From Microglena sp. YARC (Eukaryota; Chlorophyta; Chlorophyceae; Chlamydomonadales; Chlamydomonadaceae), in assembly GCA_022414725.1 (NCBI GenBank), contig CM039464.1:38062308-38126307 (forward strand): a stretch of DNA of 64,000 nucleotides, in the 5' to 3' direction. Positions 20,201 through 28,205 of the stretch are shown in pieces. The notes under the pieces were generated by a model. The model had not been told where the DNA came from. It ran no database searches and was given only the letters and a program-made list of their open reading frames with translations. Position numbers and translations under genes: made by a program. The stretch's first letter is position 1; each line of letters opens with the position of its first letter.

Positions 20201-23086
20201 CAAATAGCCAAGGCACGCGTTGGTTGAGACGTATTGAAGCACTATCCTGAGCTTACTCGCGCGAACAAAGCCACATCCAAGGCCACAACTACAAACAAAT
20301 AGCTAAGGCAAGCTTCCGCCAATAACATACAAGGGCGCTGCAAGTGACATAGACATACTGATATGCTTACAGCCAAGGCCACAACCACAAACAGATGGCT
20401 AAGGCAGGCTTTGGTCAGTATCCTATTTAAGAACTATCATTCGTAAACATAAGATGACATGCACGAAGCAAAAGCCACAATCCAAGCGTTGCACAAAAAG
20501 CAAAAGGCGTCCTTTGGCCCACACCATACAAGGGCGCTGTCACTTACACACATTTGATATGCTTACATGCAAGGCCAAGGCAACTATATCTGCAGAAGCA
20601 GCGGACATAAAAGATAGGAAAGCATATAATCTACCAACTCTATCCGTAGAAGCACCAGAAATAAAAGATGGCAAAGCATATAATCTACTAACTCTATATG
20701 CAGAAGCACCGGAAAAGATAGGACAGCATCTACTCAACTCACTCCACCTGTAATAGCACTGAAAACACAAGATAGAACACCATCCAAACTCCATCTGTAG
20801 AAGCACCAAAAATGAAACACAGAAAAACATATTATCTGCTAACTCCACATGTAGAAGCAATGAAAAAAATAAAAAGAAAAGGATATTATTTACTAACTCC
20901 ATCTGTACAAGCACCGAAAACTAAAGATATAACACAATCAAATTTACTAACTCCAACTGCAGAAGCACCAAAATAATAGACAGATAAGCATATTATCTTC
21001 TCACTCCATCTGTAGAAGCACCGGAAATAAAATATAGGAAAGCATATTATCTACTCACTCCATCTGTATAGGCATTGAAAACAAAAGATAGAACACCATC
21101 AAATCTACTAACTCCATCTGTAAAAGCACCAAAGCAATGACAGGAAAGCACATTGTCTACTCACCCCATCTGTAGAAGCACTGAAACAAAAGAGAGAACA
21201 CCATCAAAAATGCACACTCCACCTGTAGAAGCACCGAAAATAAAAAACAGAAAAGCATATTATATACTCACTCCATCTGTGGAAGCCCTGATAGCAAAGA
21301 CAGAACACCATGAAATCTACGAACACCATCAAATCTACTCACTCCATCTGTAAAAGCACTGAAACAAGGCCATGTCCTCCTCGTCTGGATCTAATCCTAT
21401 CTGCAGAGCGGAAGGGTTGATTAAGGGCAAAAGGTTAGGGTTTGGTGAGGGGCTGATGAGGGGCAAAAGGTTAAGGCTTGGTGAGGGGCAAGGTTAAGTT
21501 GAAGGTGATGTGCAAAAGGTTAAGGTTTGGCGAGAGGCTGATGAGGTGCAAACAGTTAAGTTCAGTGAGGGCCAAGGTTAAGGTTTGGTGAGGGGCAAAA
21601 GGTTGAGGTTTGGTGAGCGGCTGATGAGGTGCAAACGGGTAAGTTCAGTGAGGGCCAAGGTTAAGGTTTGGTGAGGGGCACAAGGTTAAGGTTTGGTGAG
21701 CGGCTGATGAGGTGCAAACGGTTAAGTTCAGTGAGGGCCAAGGTTAAGGTTTGGTGAGGGGCACAAGGTTAAGGTTTGGTGAGCGGCTGATGAGGTGCAA
21801 ACGGTTAAGTTCAGTGAGGGCCAAGGTTAAGGTTTGGTGAGGGGCAAAAGGTTAAGGTTTGGTGAGCGGCTGATGAGGGGCAAAAGGTTAAGGCTTGGTG
21901 AGGGGCAAAGTTAAGGTTTGGGCGATTGGCAAATGGTTAAGGTTTGGTGAGTAGCAGGGTTGAGGTTTGGTGAGGGGCAAAAGGTTAAGGTTTGGTGAGC
22001 GGCTGAAGAGGGGTAAAAGGTTACGGTTTGGCGAGGGGCTGATGAGGGGCAAAAGGATAAGGTTTGGTGAAGGGCTGATGAGGGGCAGAGGGTTTAGTGA
22101 GAGGGCAGAAAGCAATGGGTCCAGCCACACAGATGGCAGATTACCTTGCCTCTGTATCTGCCAGCCACAGGAACACATGAGATAGGTGGACAGATGAATT
22201 TGAAAATGGAATGAGTCGCCAAGTTCTTATCATGGATGGGGTGGAGGGGTGATAGTGTTTCCATTACACATGTTACTAGAGTAGGTTGGATGGATGAATG
22301 CACGGGCAGTTGAAGAGGTTCTTTGACACACGGGGAACTGGATGAACGGGTGGGTGGGTTTCCTTGCTGCACCAGTGTGGTATGTGGGTGAAGACCTGTC
22401 TGTCTTGAAGGGAGCGGGGCAGGAAACACAATCAGGTCCTGATTGCATTAGCTGCACCCGACAAAAGTTGTAAGACACCCCTCATTCAGTTTCTGTTTGC
22501 ATTGGTTCTACCCCACAAGATTGTGAAAGATACCCCTCAGTTGGTGGCTGCTTGCATTGATTGCACCCGACGAGGATTTTGAAGACACCACTCTACTGAC
22601 GCGCCTGGGCGCAGAATCAGCTGTGCTCCACCCAGCCCTCTCACAGTCTAGCCAGAAACTGCCCCCCTCTTCCCACCACCTGGTTCTGCTGGGTCCACCT
22701 CCTCCTCACCCCCCACCAGCTGGCAGGCTCTAAAATCATAATCAATGACAGTCCCATCTTGCAAAATCTGCCAAGCGCACCTGTCCAACGAGATCCAAGA
22801 AATCTACAAGCCTGTTCCAATCATGCCAGATTCCGTAGCAGACTGAGGCAGGTGCGTTAACCCGCACGCCTGTCTGATGATGGGCCCGGTCGTGCGGCTC
22901 GCCTGAATATTGCACGTAATCTGCGGGAGTGTAGCCATCGATTCTTTGCCTCTGCCTCTGTTGAACAGGTGGAGGGCTCGCAGGAGAAGCTTCAGCAGAG
23001 GCTTTTCGGGCTTGGCACGATTGCAGAAAACCCCTGACGAAACAAAACAGGCTCTCAACGGAATTCGATGGATGGCCTTCAAGCAC
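14737..23086 (-). CDS. SRPBCC-fold (polyketide cyclase/dehydrase-like) protein
   Basis: The model is five exons on the minus strand: 23086-22781, 22157-22145 (13 nt, tentative), 18275-18174, 16204-16095 and 15294-14737. It totals 1089 nt, or 362 codons and a stop. Exon 1 gives a serine/alanine-rich N-terminus (possible organelle transit peptide) and then the first strand and helix, with VRVNAPASVCYGIWHDW. Exon 3 carries NELIEFESTWGMPANG and exon 4 GSIQFIEQPSKK with VRTSVIFTFDHAMP. Exon 5 starts with the C-terminal helix, including NLAVFKELAE. The order matches the cyclase/START-like fold (strand-helix, a W/F-x-S-x-x-G turn, the next strand, a final long helix). Such proteins bind hydrophobic ligands; the ligand here is unknown. 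After residue ~220 the protein becomes acidic, then Ala-rich, and ends in a Lys/Thr/Ser-rich tail, unusual for the family. Introns hold only repeats. The family call rests on pattern recognition. Confidence 0.78.
15305..15590. repeat. ~64-67-bp minisatellite, 4 copies (SRPBCC intron)
   Basis: Units with GGTGGTTATGATGAGGATGA, GGTGGTAATGCTGCTGCT and AATGATCATGGC start at 15311, 15375, 15442 and 15506. The array starts ten bases from the terminal exon's acceptor. It ends in alternating GATCATGATCACGATCACGG. Confidence 0.9.
15595..16094. repeat. Intron with ~77-81-bp repeat, 3 copies
   Basis: Units CAGGACTACATACAAAGTAAC, then CTGACTTGGCCTGGCTGATGG, then (TGGC)n start at 15751, 15832 and 15909. 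The remainder of the intron shows nothing more. Confidence 0.85.
16095..16204 (-). CDS. SRPBCC gene exon 4
   Basis: Acceptor CACCTGCAG, donor AGT|GTAAGA, 110 nt. Two bases complete the Gly codon from exon 3, then SIQFIEQPSKK and VRTSVIFTFDHAMPLLLLDL follow, ending in phase 0. It is too short and lacks a start, so it is only found by phase matching. The 33-bp minisatellite begins immediately beyond its acceptor. Confidence 0.8.
16205..16790. repeat. 33-bp GAT-rich minisatellite (SRPBCC intron)
   Basis: About 17 copies of GATGATGATGGTGATGCTGG plus TGGCAGTGTACAC. Because 33 is a multiple of three, long frames run through on both strands (Asp/Gly/Val/His on plus, His-rich on minus). It begins right at the exon-4 acceptor. 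Confidence 0.92.
16798..17103. repeat. 63-bp direct repeats flanking a tRNA-like segment
   Basis: GTGAGCGATAACGATCCTCA... at 16798-16860 recurs at 17041-17103 with few changes. Between them, 16860-16930 has a box-B-like GAGTTCGATCCCC preceded by GGTGGAGTCGTTGAGGGC, reminiscent of a tRNA 5' half. It does not fold into a clean cloverleaf by eye, so a tRNA-derived SINE or decayed tRNA is more likely than a functional tRNA. Confidence 0.55.
17135..17345. repeat. Poly-C and CA-rich low-complexity tract
   Basis: A run of about 29 C at 17188-17217 sits between CACACA and CACCCCAC stretches. Homopolymers of this length are sequencing and assembly weak points. Confidence 0.85.
17455..18100. repeat. 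54-bp C-rich minisatellite, 11 copies (SRPBCC intron)
   Basis: Each 54-bp unit contains CCCCTACACCAGTGCCCAAG, CCACCCACACTTTCCCTTTC and CTCACCCCCATATA. On plus it translates as PTPVPKPPTLSLSSPPYT repeats resembling a hydroxyproline-rich wall protein. It lies wholly between two phase-consistent exons of the minus-strand SRPBCC gene and has no start or signal peptide of its own, so it is intronic repeat. Confidence 0.88.
18174..18275 (-). CDS. SRPBCC gene exon 3 (central beta strands)
   Basis: It is bounded by acceptor TTCCCACAG and donor G|GTAAGC. The 102 nt read QLPVLEIIMLIKRTIV and then ENELIEFESTWGMPAN, ending one base into a Gly codon. The E-x-ES-x-x-G-x-P turn is the best family landmark in the protein. 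Confidence 0.8.
18276..20450. repeat. ~185-192-bp tandem repeat (SRPBCC intron)
   Basis: Units contain AGCACTATCCTGAGCTTACA, CGAACAAAGCCACAGCCACA, AAGGCAAGCTTTGGTC and TACAAGGGCGCTGGCAGTGAC. AGCACTATCC recurs at 19671, 19855, 20047 and 20238. The 5' third (18300-18900) is a more diverged version with shorter spacing. Confidence 0.85.
20565..21370. repeat. ~56-60-bp tandem repeat (SRPBCC intron)
   Basis: ACTCCATCTGTAGAAGCACC followed by an A-rich AAAATAAAAGATAGAAAAGC segment and ATATTATCTACTC recurs about a dozen times with indels. Confidence 0.85.
21405..22110. repeat. 83-bp GGTTAAGG-rich minisatellite (SRPBCC intron)
   Basis: GGTTAAGGTTTGGTGAGGGGC and GGCTGATGAGGTGCAAACGG alternate. TTCAGTGAGG recurs at 21561, 21644, 21727 and 21810, exactly 83 apart; the flanks are shorter derivatives. 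GGTTAAGG resembles telomere-like sequence but the unit is not a simple hexamer or heptamer. Confidence 0.85.
22145..22157 (-). CDS. Candidate 13-nt microexon of the SRPBCC gene
   Basis: Exon 1 ends in phase 0 but exon 3 opens with two bases of a split codon, so an extra 3n+1 nucleotides must be spliced between them. Here CTGGCAG, preceded by a pyrimidine-rich stretch, is followed by 13 bases and then GTAATC. Including them reads IQRQ plus a Gly codon completed by exon 3, and the frame is restored. A longer exon elsewhere in 18.3-22.8 kb is the alternative. Confidence 0.45.
22781..23086 (-). CDS. SRPBCC gene exon 1 (start to residue 102)
   Basis: It begins with ATG at 23086 and ends at the donor CAG|GTGCGC in phase 0 after FLDLVGQ. 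The start is the only in-frame ATG giving a full N-terminus. Residues 24-45 are rich in Ala, Ser, Arg and Pro, compatible with a transit peptide, and VRVNAPASV opens the SRPBCC domain near residue 74. An alternative frame over the same bases (ATG at 23082) is open but has no domain similarity. Confidence 0.75.
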
Positions 23087-23878
23087 GGAATTGCGATGGA
23101 TTGTGATTCCTCACCTATGGAGCTTCGCTCCGGCTTGGCTAAGGCTCACAGAGCGAGCGGGTGACATGGAGGAGGGTTGGCACATTTGAGCGCCGCTTTT
23201 AACGGCTCGATTAAATGCTGATGATCCATTGAAATTAGGATAAGAGCAGCTGCAAGCTGATTGGCGCAGACTCGTCTCCATTGGAAGCGATGCACCCAAT
23301 CAAAAAGATATTGGGGTGCGATTCAAGCACAGACGCTGGAATTGTCAACGAATTGCGAAGAAACGCTGGGAACCGAGAAGCTATCGCTATGGTGGCGCCT
23401 CATCGAGTAGGAATTGGGATCGGTAAAGTTGTACCGTAACGGAAAGCAGTACACTATGCATTTAAATCAACTCTGGGATTCGAGCAGGCGCAGGCGGCTG
23501 ACTGGGATTCCTCCCATTTCTTCCCCTGCCTGCGTGGAGGCCTATGTGTAAAGCGTCCGACGGCCGGCTGCTGCTGACGTAACCTCGCAACCCTTCTGGC
23601 ATTTTCCCCAGGCATTATCCCCTGCCAGATGTATGTATGCATGTGTGTATGTTACAGTCCAGGGTTAGGCCCAATATGGTAAAGGGATTTGCCCAACCGT
23701 GAGCAAAAAACAAGCTAAAAAACGAGCTAAAAAACGAGCTAAACAAAAAAGCATTGATTAACTGAACCCCAAACAATTGTTGAACCGACGGGGGGGCTGA
23801 GATCGTTCTACAGAGTTCTTTTAATTCTACAATTATAAAGGATGTGATGTCAGATGTGAGACAGAAGTGAGTGATCAG
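23087..23878. other. Upstream of the SRPBCC gene; promoter region not resolved
   Basis: Non-repetitive to about 23630, then a reverse-oriented copy of the TGGACTGTAAC dispersed repeat (23640-23800). The promoter of the SRPBCC gene should lie in 23087-23600, but no TATA or initiator element stands out. Confidence 0.4.
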
Positions 23879-24086
23879 TAGGGAACGGCCATTTGATATC
23901 GCCATCATACGATATCATATGATATCATGTCATCATACGAAATCACATGATATCATGTCATCATACGATGTTGTCTGGTCCCCTATGATGCCAGCATTAT
24001 AAGTAAGCTAAAGCGACCATTTATATACAATATCATATGATAGCATACTTGCCTTTGGTCAAAATCATATGATATGACGGTCCCTA
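23879..24086. mobile_element. hAT-like MITE, TAGGGA family, copy 1
   Basis: Left end TAGGGAACGGCCAT; right end reverse-complemented TAGGGACCGTCAT. Flanking 8-mers are GTGATCAG (23871-23878) and GTAATCAG (24087-24094), 7 of 8 identical, as expected of an aged hAT target duplication. The interior is packed with ATGATATCAT-type palindromes. Length 208 bp, no open frame. A second copy is at 39743-39962. Confidence 0.85.
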
Positions 24087-24094
24087 GTAATCAG

Positions 24095-24413
24095 CAGCCA
24101 CACGCCAGATTTCCTGTCAGAAACTCGGGGTCAGTCCCTTTATTGCTGGTCGGACCATGGCACAATGGAACTGTATGGTTCAGTGACTTGTGATGTTTGT
24201 TTGTGTCTAACCTCATTCTTCCCAATTAAAAAAATACACAGCCCCTTAGGTGATTCTCTGAGCACTGCACCTTAACAGTTGAAAAATGCTCAGCCGAGAG
24301 GCACGCAGAATTTTGATTTTGATTTGGGGACAATGGAATATGGGATTATTGCTGTGATTTCCTTTAAACATATCGGACTGCCTCCTTGTACCATTATAAT
24401 AATAATAATAATA

Positions 24414-24473
<60 letters not shown>

Positions 24474-25283
24474 TGTTTTATTTATAATAATTATTATAAA
24501 TACAATTAGCATAATATTTTTTATAACATTAGCATCACTGTTATGCCTTTTTGCGCTTCTTGTGGCCTTTATTTCTGAGGATGCATTTGAGATGTATAAA
24601 CGTGTGTTTTTGACAATGTGTGGTTTTGAATACCGGCATGCGTGTTGAATATTTTTGCTTGTATATTGTGTTGAGTTTGGTTGAGGGTTGGTATCTCCCG
24701 CCGACTCCAAAGTGCACCTACTCTTTTGTAGGATTGGCAACGCTAATTGAACTGAATCCCCGGTGTCGATGGTTTGTGTCGGCAGACCCACCTCCTGGGT
24801 TAAATACCCATCACATATAAAAAATAATGCAGAGGATAGCGAGCAGCCAAATTGTTGGCTGGAGCCAAGTAACCAAGTTCAAGTTGTATAAAGAAAATAA
24901 GTACAGGACCTCAAATTTCTGCTGATTGCGGAATGCGGTAAACCGGTGAAATGGTTCAAAACTTATTAAAAATTGTGGTTCCAACTGAATATCTGATTCT
25001 GAACCACTTGTCCGCATCAGCTACTCAGCTTGTTCACTTGATTAGGTACCGATATCCAGGGCACAATTTTTCTAGTTGTGAAAGGACTTTCACCTCAGGA
25101 GGTGGGTCTCTCAACAGTGTCACGGAAGGATATAGGGACTGACGATTGATTGGAGTTCAGTTCATCAGTTCAATATGTGTTGGTACCCGCGCTGTTGCCT
25201 TTCGGATAACACTGTTCCGCCCCAGCAGATGATCAAGAGCCCGAAGTCCCGCTGGCAGGCAAACGCTGGCAGACCATGCCAAG
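24095..25283. other. Intergenic with (TAA)n microsatellite
   Basis: A (TAA)n run of about 25 units lies at 24396-24472. GAGCAGCCAAATTGTTGGCTGG with AAGTTCAAGTT at 24841-24890 is a dispersed-family copy. No gene seen. Confidence 0.6.
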
Positions 25284-25291
25284 GTGCCAAC

Positions 25292-25452
25292 CAGGGTACT
25301 TCAGGAGGGCCCCCGGCTCTTCTGCCTGAGAACGAAACCAATTGTATAGCCTGCGTCCTGCGACGCAACGGACCCTCCCCACGTTGCGTCCTGCAATGCA
25401 ACTAACCCAGGGTTGTTCATGACCCTGCGGCGCAGCGTCATGAACAACCCTG
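25292..25452. mobile_element. hAT-like MITE related to 9652-9840
   Basis: It starts CAGGGTACTTCAGGAGGG, ends CATGAACAACCCTG and shares CAACCAATTGTATAGCC-type interior with the 9652 copy. Flanks GTGCCAAC (25284-25291) and GTAACAAC (25453-25460) agree at 6 of 8 positions. It directly abuts the next MITE. Confidence 0.75.
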
Positions 25453-25460
25453 GTAACAAC

Positions 25461-25600
25461 CAGGGTACTTCCATTGACCAAATTGGCGGAAAATTGCTTG
25501 CTGCGCCCACAGGGGGTTGCAAAAAAGTGCGCGAAACGGGCAGTGGGGCTCAAAAAGGCAGCGCGCCAGCTCGCAAAAGCGCGTGCTTGGAAGTACCCTG
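25461..25600. mobile_element. hAT-like MITE, CAGGGTACTTCCA family, perfect TSD
   Basis: Perfect 13-bp inverted termini CAGGGTACTTCCA / TGGAAGTACCCTG enclose 140 bp. GTAACAAC flanks both sides (25453-25460 and 25601-25608), a perfect 8-bp duplication. The interior shares GCGCCCACAGGGGGTTG-like and GACCAAATTGGC-like sequence with the elements at 25660-25813, 37788-37979 and 44107-44260. Confidence 0.92.
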
Positions 25601-25659
25601 GTAACAACGTGCCATTTATCCAACGAAATCAACCTTGGGCTAGAGTGAGACATAAGGCG

Positions 25660-25813
25660 GCACAATGGGGGCAAGTATCCATTCCCGCAGTTGTTTCAAC
25701 CCCCTCTGGGCGCAGCGCGCAGCTTTTGCGCTTTGTGCACAAAAAAAGCGCTGACCAACTTGACGTTTGTGCGCTTTAAGCGCTGACCAATTTGGTAAGA
25801 AGTAGTACCCTGG
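25660..25813. mobile_element. Partial MITE of the CAGGGTACTWC family
   Basis: The right end GCGCTGACCAATTTGG...AGTACCCTG matches the 37788-37979 element, including the GACGTTTGTGCGCTTTAAGC internal palindrome. The left terminus is not recognisable. Confidence 0.65.
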
Positions 25814-26150
25814 TATCCAAAACAACCCTGAGCATAACTGCATTAGAGATTACATTAGCAATTGTGTGTACTGAGTTGCGTACACAACTGCCTGGTCCAT
25901 AAATAAAACATCAAGCTATGTTGGAATAATATGGAGGAGAGTACGGAGTAAATGTAAATTGTAATAAGAACCTAAATCATATAGACACCTACTGCCCTTG
26001 ATAGCATGTGGTGAAAACAAATACCCGAAATAACTATGAAAACGAACTAAGTGAAGTTTGAAGTTTGGGTAGGAAAATAAGTATGTGGTATTTTAGGAGA
26101 CTGCAAGTATGAACACAGTACCTTGTAATCAGGCAATTGCTTTCTCTTCT
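25814..26150. other. Spacer, nothing recognised
   Basis: AT-rich, non-repetitive, no gene-like open frame. Confidence 0.5.
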
Positions 26151-26157
26151 GCTACGA

Positions 26158-26400
26158 GCAGCAGCTTCTAGGCAGCTCCCCTGGCTTGCTACCCAGCCAA
26201 AGCTCAAGCAGTACTCAGGTCACACCTTTCTTTTCTGCTACAAACAGCAGCTTCTAGGCAGCTCCCCTGGTTTGCCACCCAGCCAAATCTAAAGCAACGT
26301 AGTGCACCTGGAAGCTGACAGAATCATCGTTCCAGTACTATCCGAATCTTGGGGCTTAACCCAGTGATTGGATCATGGAGCTGCCTAGAAGCTGCTTCTC
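26158..26400. mobile_element. Foldback/MITE-like element, AGCAGCTTCTAGGCAGCTCC termini
   Basis: The left terminus AGCAGCTTCTAGGCAGCTCC is mirrored by GGAGCTGCCTAGAAGCTGCT at the right. A second internal copy of the left terminus (26224-26270) shows a partial tandem duplication. Family members, many extended by GCTTTTCTT/AAGAAAAGC, are at 8918-8945 (fragment), 14157-14300, 27718-27880, 40015-40620 (several), 43110-43300 and 44505-44690. No target duplication was resolved. Confidence 0.72.
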
Positions 26401-26469
26401 GTAATGGAAAATAAAAGCCATGACTGAGGTGTGAGATGAAGAAATTGTATTCATACTACGCATGCTTTA

Positions 26470-26660
26470 TCTGCCTGTAGCCCGTTTCAACAAATGGCTC
26501 AATGGCAGAGCTCCTTGAACCAAGGTGCCGGGCATGTCCCTACGGGGACGCTGTAGTGTTAGCTGCCGCTGTCTACCGCCATGGTAGCTTTGTCCTGGTC
26601 CAAGACGGGGCTCCCTTAATACCACGCCCCACCAGGCGTTATCATACTACCGAGTACTAC
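26470..26660 (+). mobile_element. tRNA-derived SINE-like repeat, copy 1
   Basis: AAATGGCTCAATGGCAGAGC resembles an A box (compare TGGCNNAGTGG). It is followed after about 30 bases by a decayed B box and a shared body (CCGCCATGGTAGCTTTGTCC, CCCACCAGGCGTTATCAT). A better preserved copy is at 27475-27680 and a fragment at 27965-28010. Confidence 0.6.
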
Positions 26661-26754
26661 TAATGTATAATATGCCTGTAGCCAGTGAGCAGTCTGGAGG
26701 CTGGTCGACCATGTAGTTATCAAACCCAATAACTAGACAACGGCAAGGCCCGGC

Positions 26755-27000
26755 GACCAGGGTGCTGGGGTACTCATGGTTAGTACACTGGTTGGCTGGC
26801 TGGTGTACTCATGGTTAGTACACTGGTGGGCTGGCTGGTGTACTCATGGTTAGTACACTGGTTGGCTGGCTGGTGGACCCCCAGCTCTGCTGCCTGAGAC
26901 GCAACCAATTGTATAGCCTACGACCTGCGACGCAACAAACCCTTTGACGTTGCGTCTGCTACGGAGGACGCAGCGTCCTGAACAACAATGCCGACGATGC
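26755..27000. mobile_element. Decayed CAGGGT-family MITE with 35-bp tandem insert
   Basis: CAACCAATTGTATAGCCTAC and GGACGCAGCGTCCTGAACAAC identify the same family as 9652-9840. Near its left end TACTCATGGTTAGTACACTGG recurs at 26771, 26806 and 26841, a 35-bp tandem triplication. Confidence 0.65.
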
Positions 27001-27474
27001 ACTGACTTGCTTACTAGCGGCTAAGGAAGCTCAGATCAACATCCTAAAACTGCCATTGCTCAGATCATCCGTCCAAAACTGATATCCCCTTCATGGCCAG
27101 CAGTTGGCCCAAGGAGCTACTTACAAGCTGCTGCACATGTTTTGTGGCGTACATAAGTTCATCTTGACTCCCTCAAGCCGCGGGCACATTCGTAGTCCAG
27201 TAGGAAACAAGGAAAAATATGATGATGATGATGATCACCATCATCACCACCATAGCCCAAGATATATACGATGCATCCTAACAAAGCCTCATAGCGAATA
27301 ATAATCCCGTTTCGTTTGGTATGACTAAGACCCCCCCACCCGCCCTTTGCTTGGTCGACCAAGATCTGGACTTGTGGTCATTTGTCTAACATGTTTCTAT
27401 TTTGTATTATCTTACCGAGTCTTTGAAAGCCTTGTGCCAAACATGTAAGCCTTCAGATAGGTAGACTGAGTGGA

Positions 27475-27680
27475 ATCCTGTTTCGACGACTGGCTCAATG
27501 GTAGAGTACACAGAAACAAGAAGGTGCGGGGTTTAAATCCCTACAGGTGCGCTTTAGTGTTCGCGGACGCTGTCAACCGCCATGGTAGCTTTGTCCAGGT
27601 AAAGTAGCAGCCCGTTCTCTACAGCCGTAAGACGGGGCTCCCATCATACAACGCCCCACCAGGCGTTATCATTACTTAGA
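27475..27680 (+). mobile_element. tRNA-derived SINE-like repeat, copy 2
   Basis: GACTGGCTCAATGGTAGAGT fits a pol III A box, and GGGGTTTAAATCCCT about 40 bases on fits a B box with one or two changes. The body (CGCCATGGTAGCTTTGTCCA, CGCCCCACCAGGCGTTATCA) is shared with 26470-26660. The promoter layout plus a non-tRNA body is typical of a SINE. Confidence 0.65.
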
Positions 27681-27884
27681 CTGAGTGGAGACTCCAAAAC
27701 TGCTTCATTTTTGGTAACTCGTAGCAGCTTCTAGGCAGCTCCCTTCCCCTGCACTTGGGCCGTACCAGACGCCAGCTAATTTGTCTGAAAGCCAGCATGA
27801 CAGGCATTCCAATGCAGCTGAAAGCTTTTGTCTTCACTCAGTGCCTGGCTAATGGAGCTGGCTGGAAGCTGCCATGCGTAGCTT

Positions 27885-28015
27885 GAACGGGTACTCAAGC
27901 CCTTACACTGCTATGGGCCATGCCTCACTGAGCTCCTCCACGCCGGGGATTTTTCTCCGCAACAAGGGGCTTCCTTAATACCACTTCACACCAGGCGTAA
28001 TCATTACTTTAGTGG
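27885..28015 (-). repeat. Partial duplicate of the glycosyltransferase 3' end
   Basis: AAGCCCTTACACTGCTATGG and CTGAGCTCCTCCACGCCGGG duplicate the last ~60 nt of the terminal exon (28028-28100) and its 3' flank, including the stop region. Sequence differences and a deletion mark it as a decayed copy, placed outside the gene. Confidence 0.8.
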
Positions 28016-28027
28016 GTACTTAAGCCC

Positions 28028-28205
28028 TTACACTGCTATAGGCCAGGGCTCGCTGAGCTCCTCCACGCTTTTGCCTGCCAACATACCGGGGATTTTGCTT
28101 CGCAACAAGGTGCGTAATGCATCGGTATCCACAATCAAGCCAGCCTTGTCAAATACCTGCAAGCACTCCTTGGCATGGCACTCGGAAGGAAACCAATCTC
28201 TATAC
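28028..28205 (-). CDS. Glycosyltransferase terminal exon 8
   Basis: Acceptor CCAAGCAG, 178 nt, stop TAA at 28030-28028. Reads YRDWFPSECHAKECLQVF, KAGLIVDTDALRTLL and ELSEPWPIAV. The D-W-x-P-S-E-C-H pattern and following I-V-D-T segment fit the GT61 C-terminus. Confidence 0.88.

Noticed and set aside
21405..22110. Interstitial telomere from GGTTAAGG motifs
   Set aside because: The motif is part of an 83-bp complex unit, not a simple telomeric repeat.
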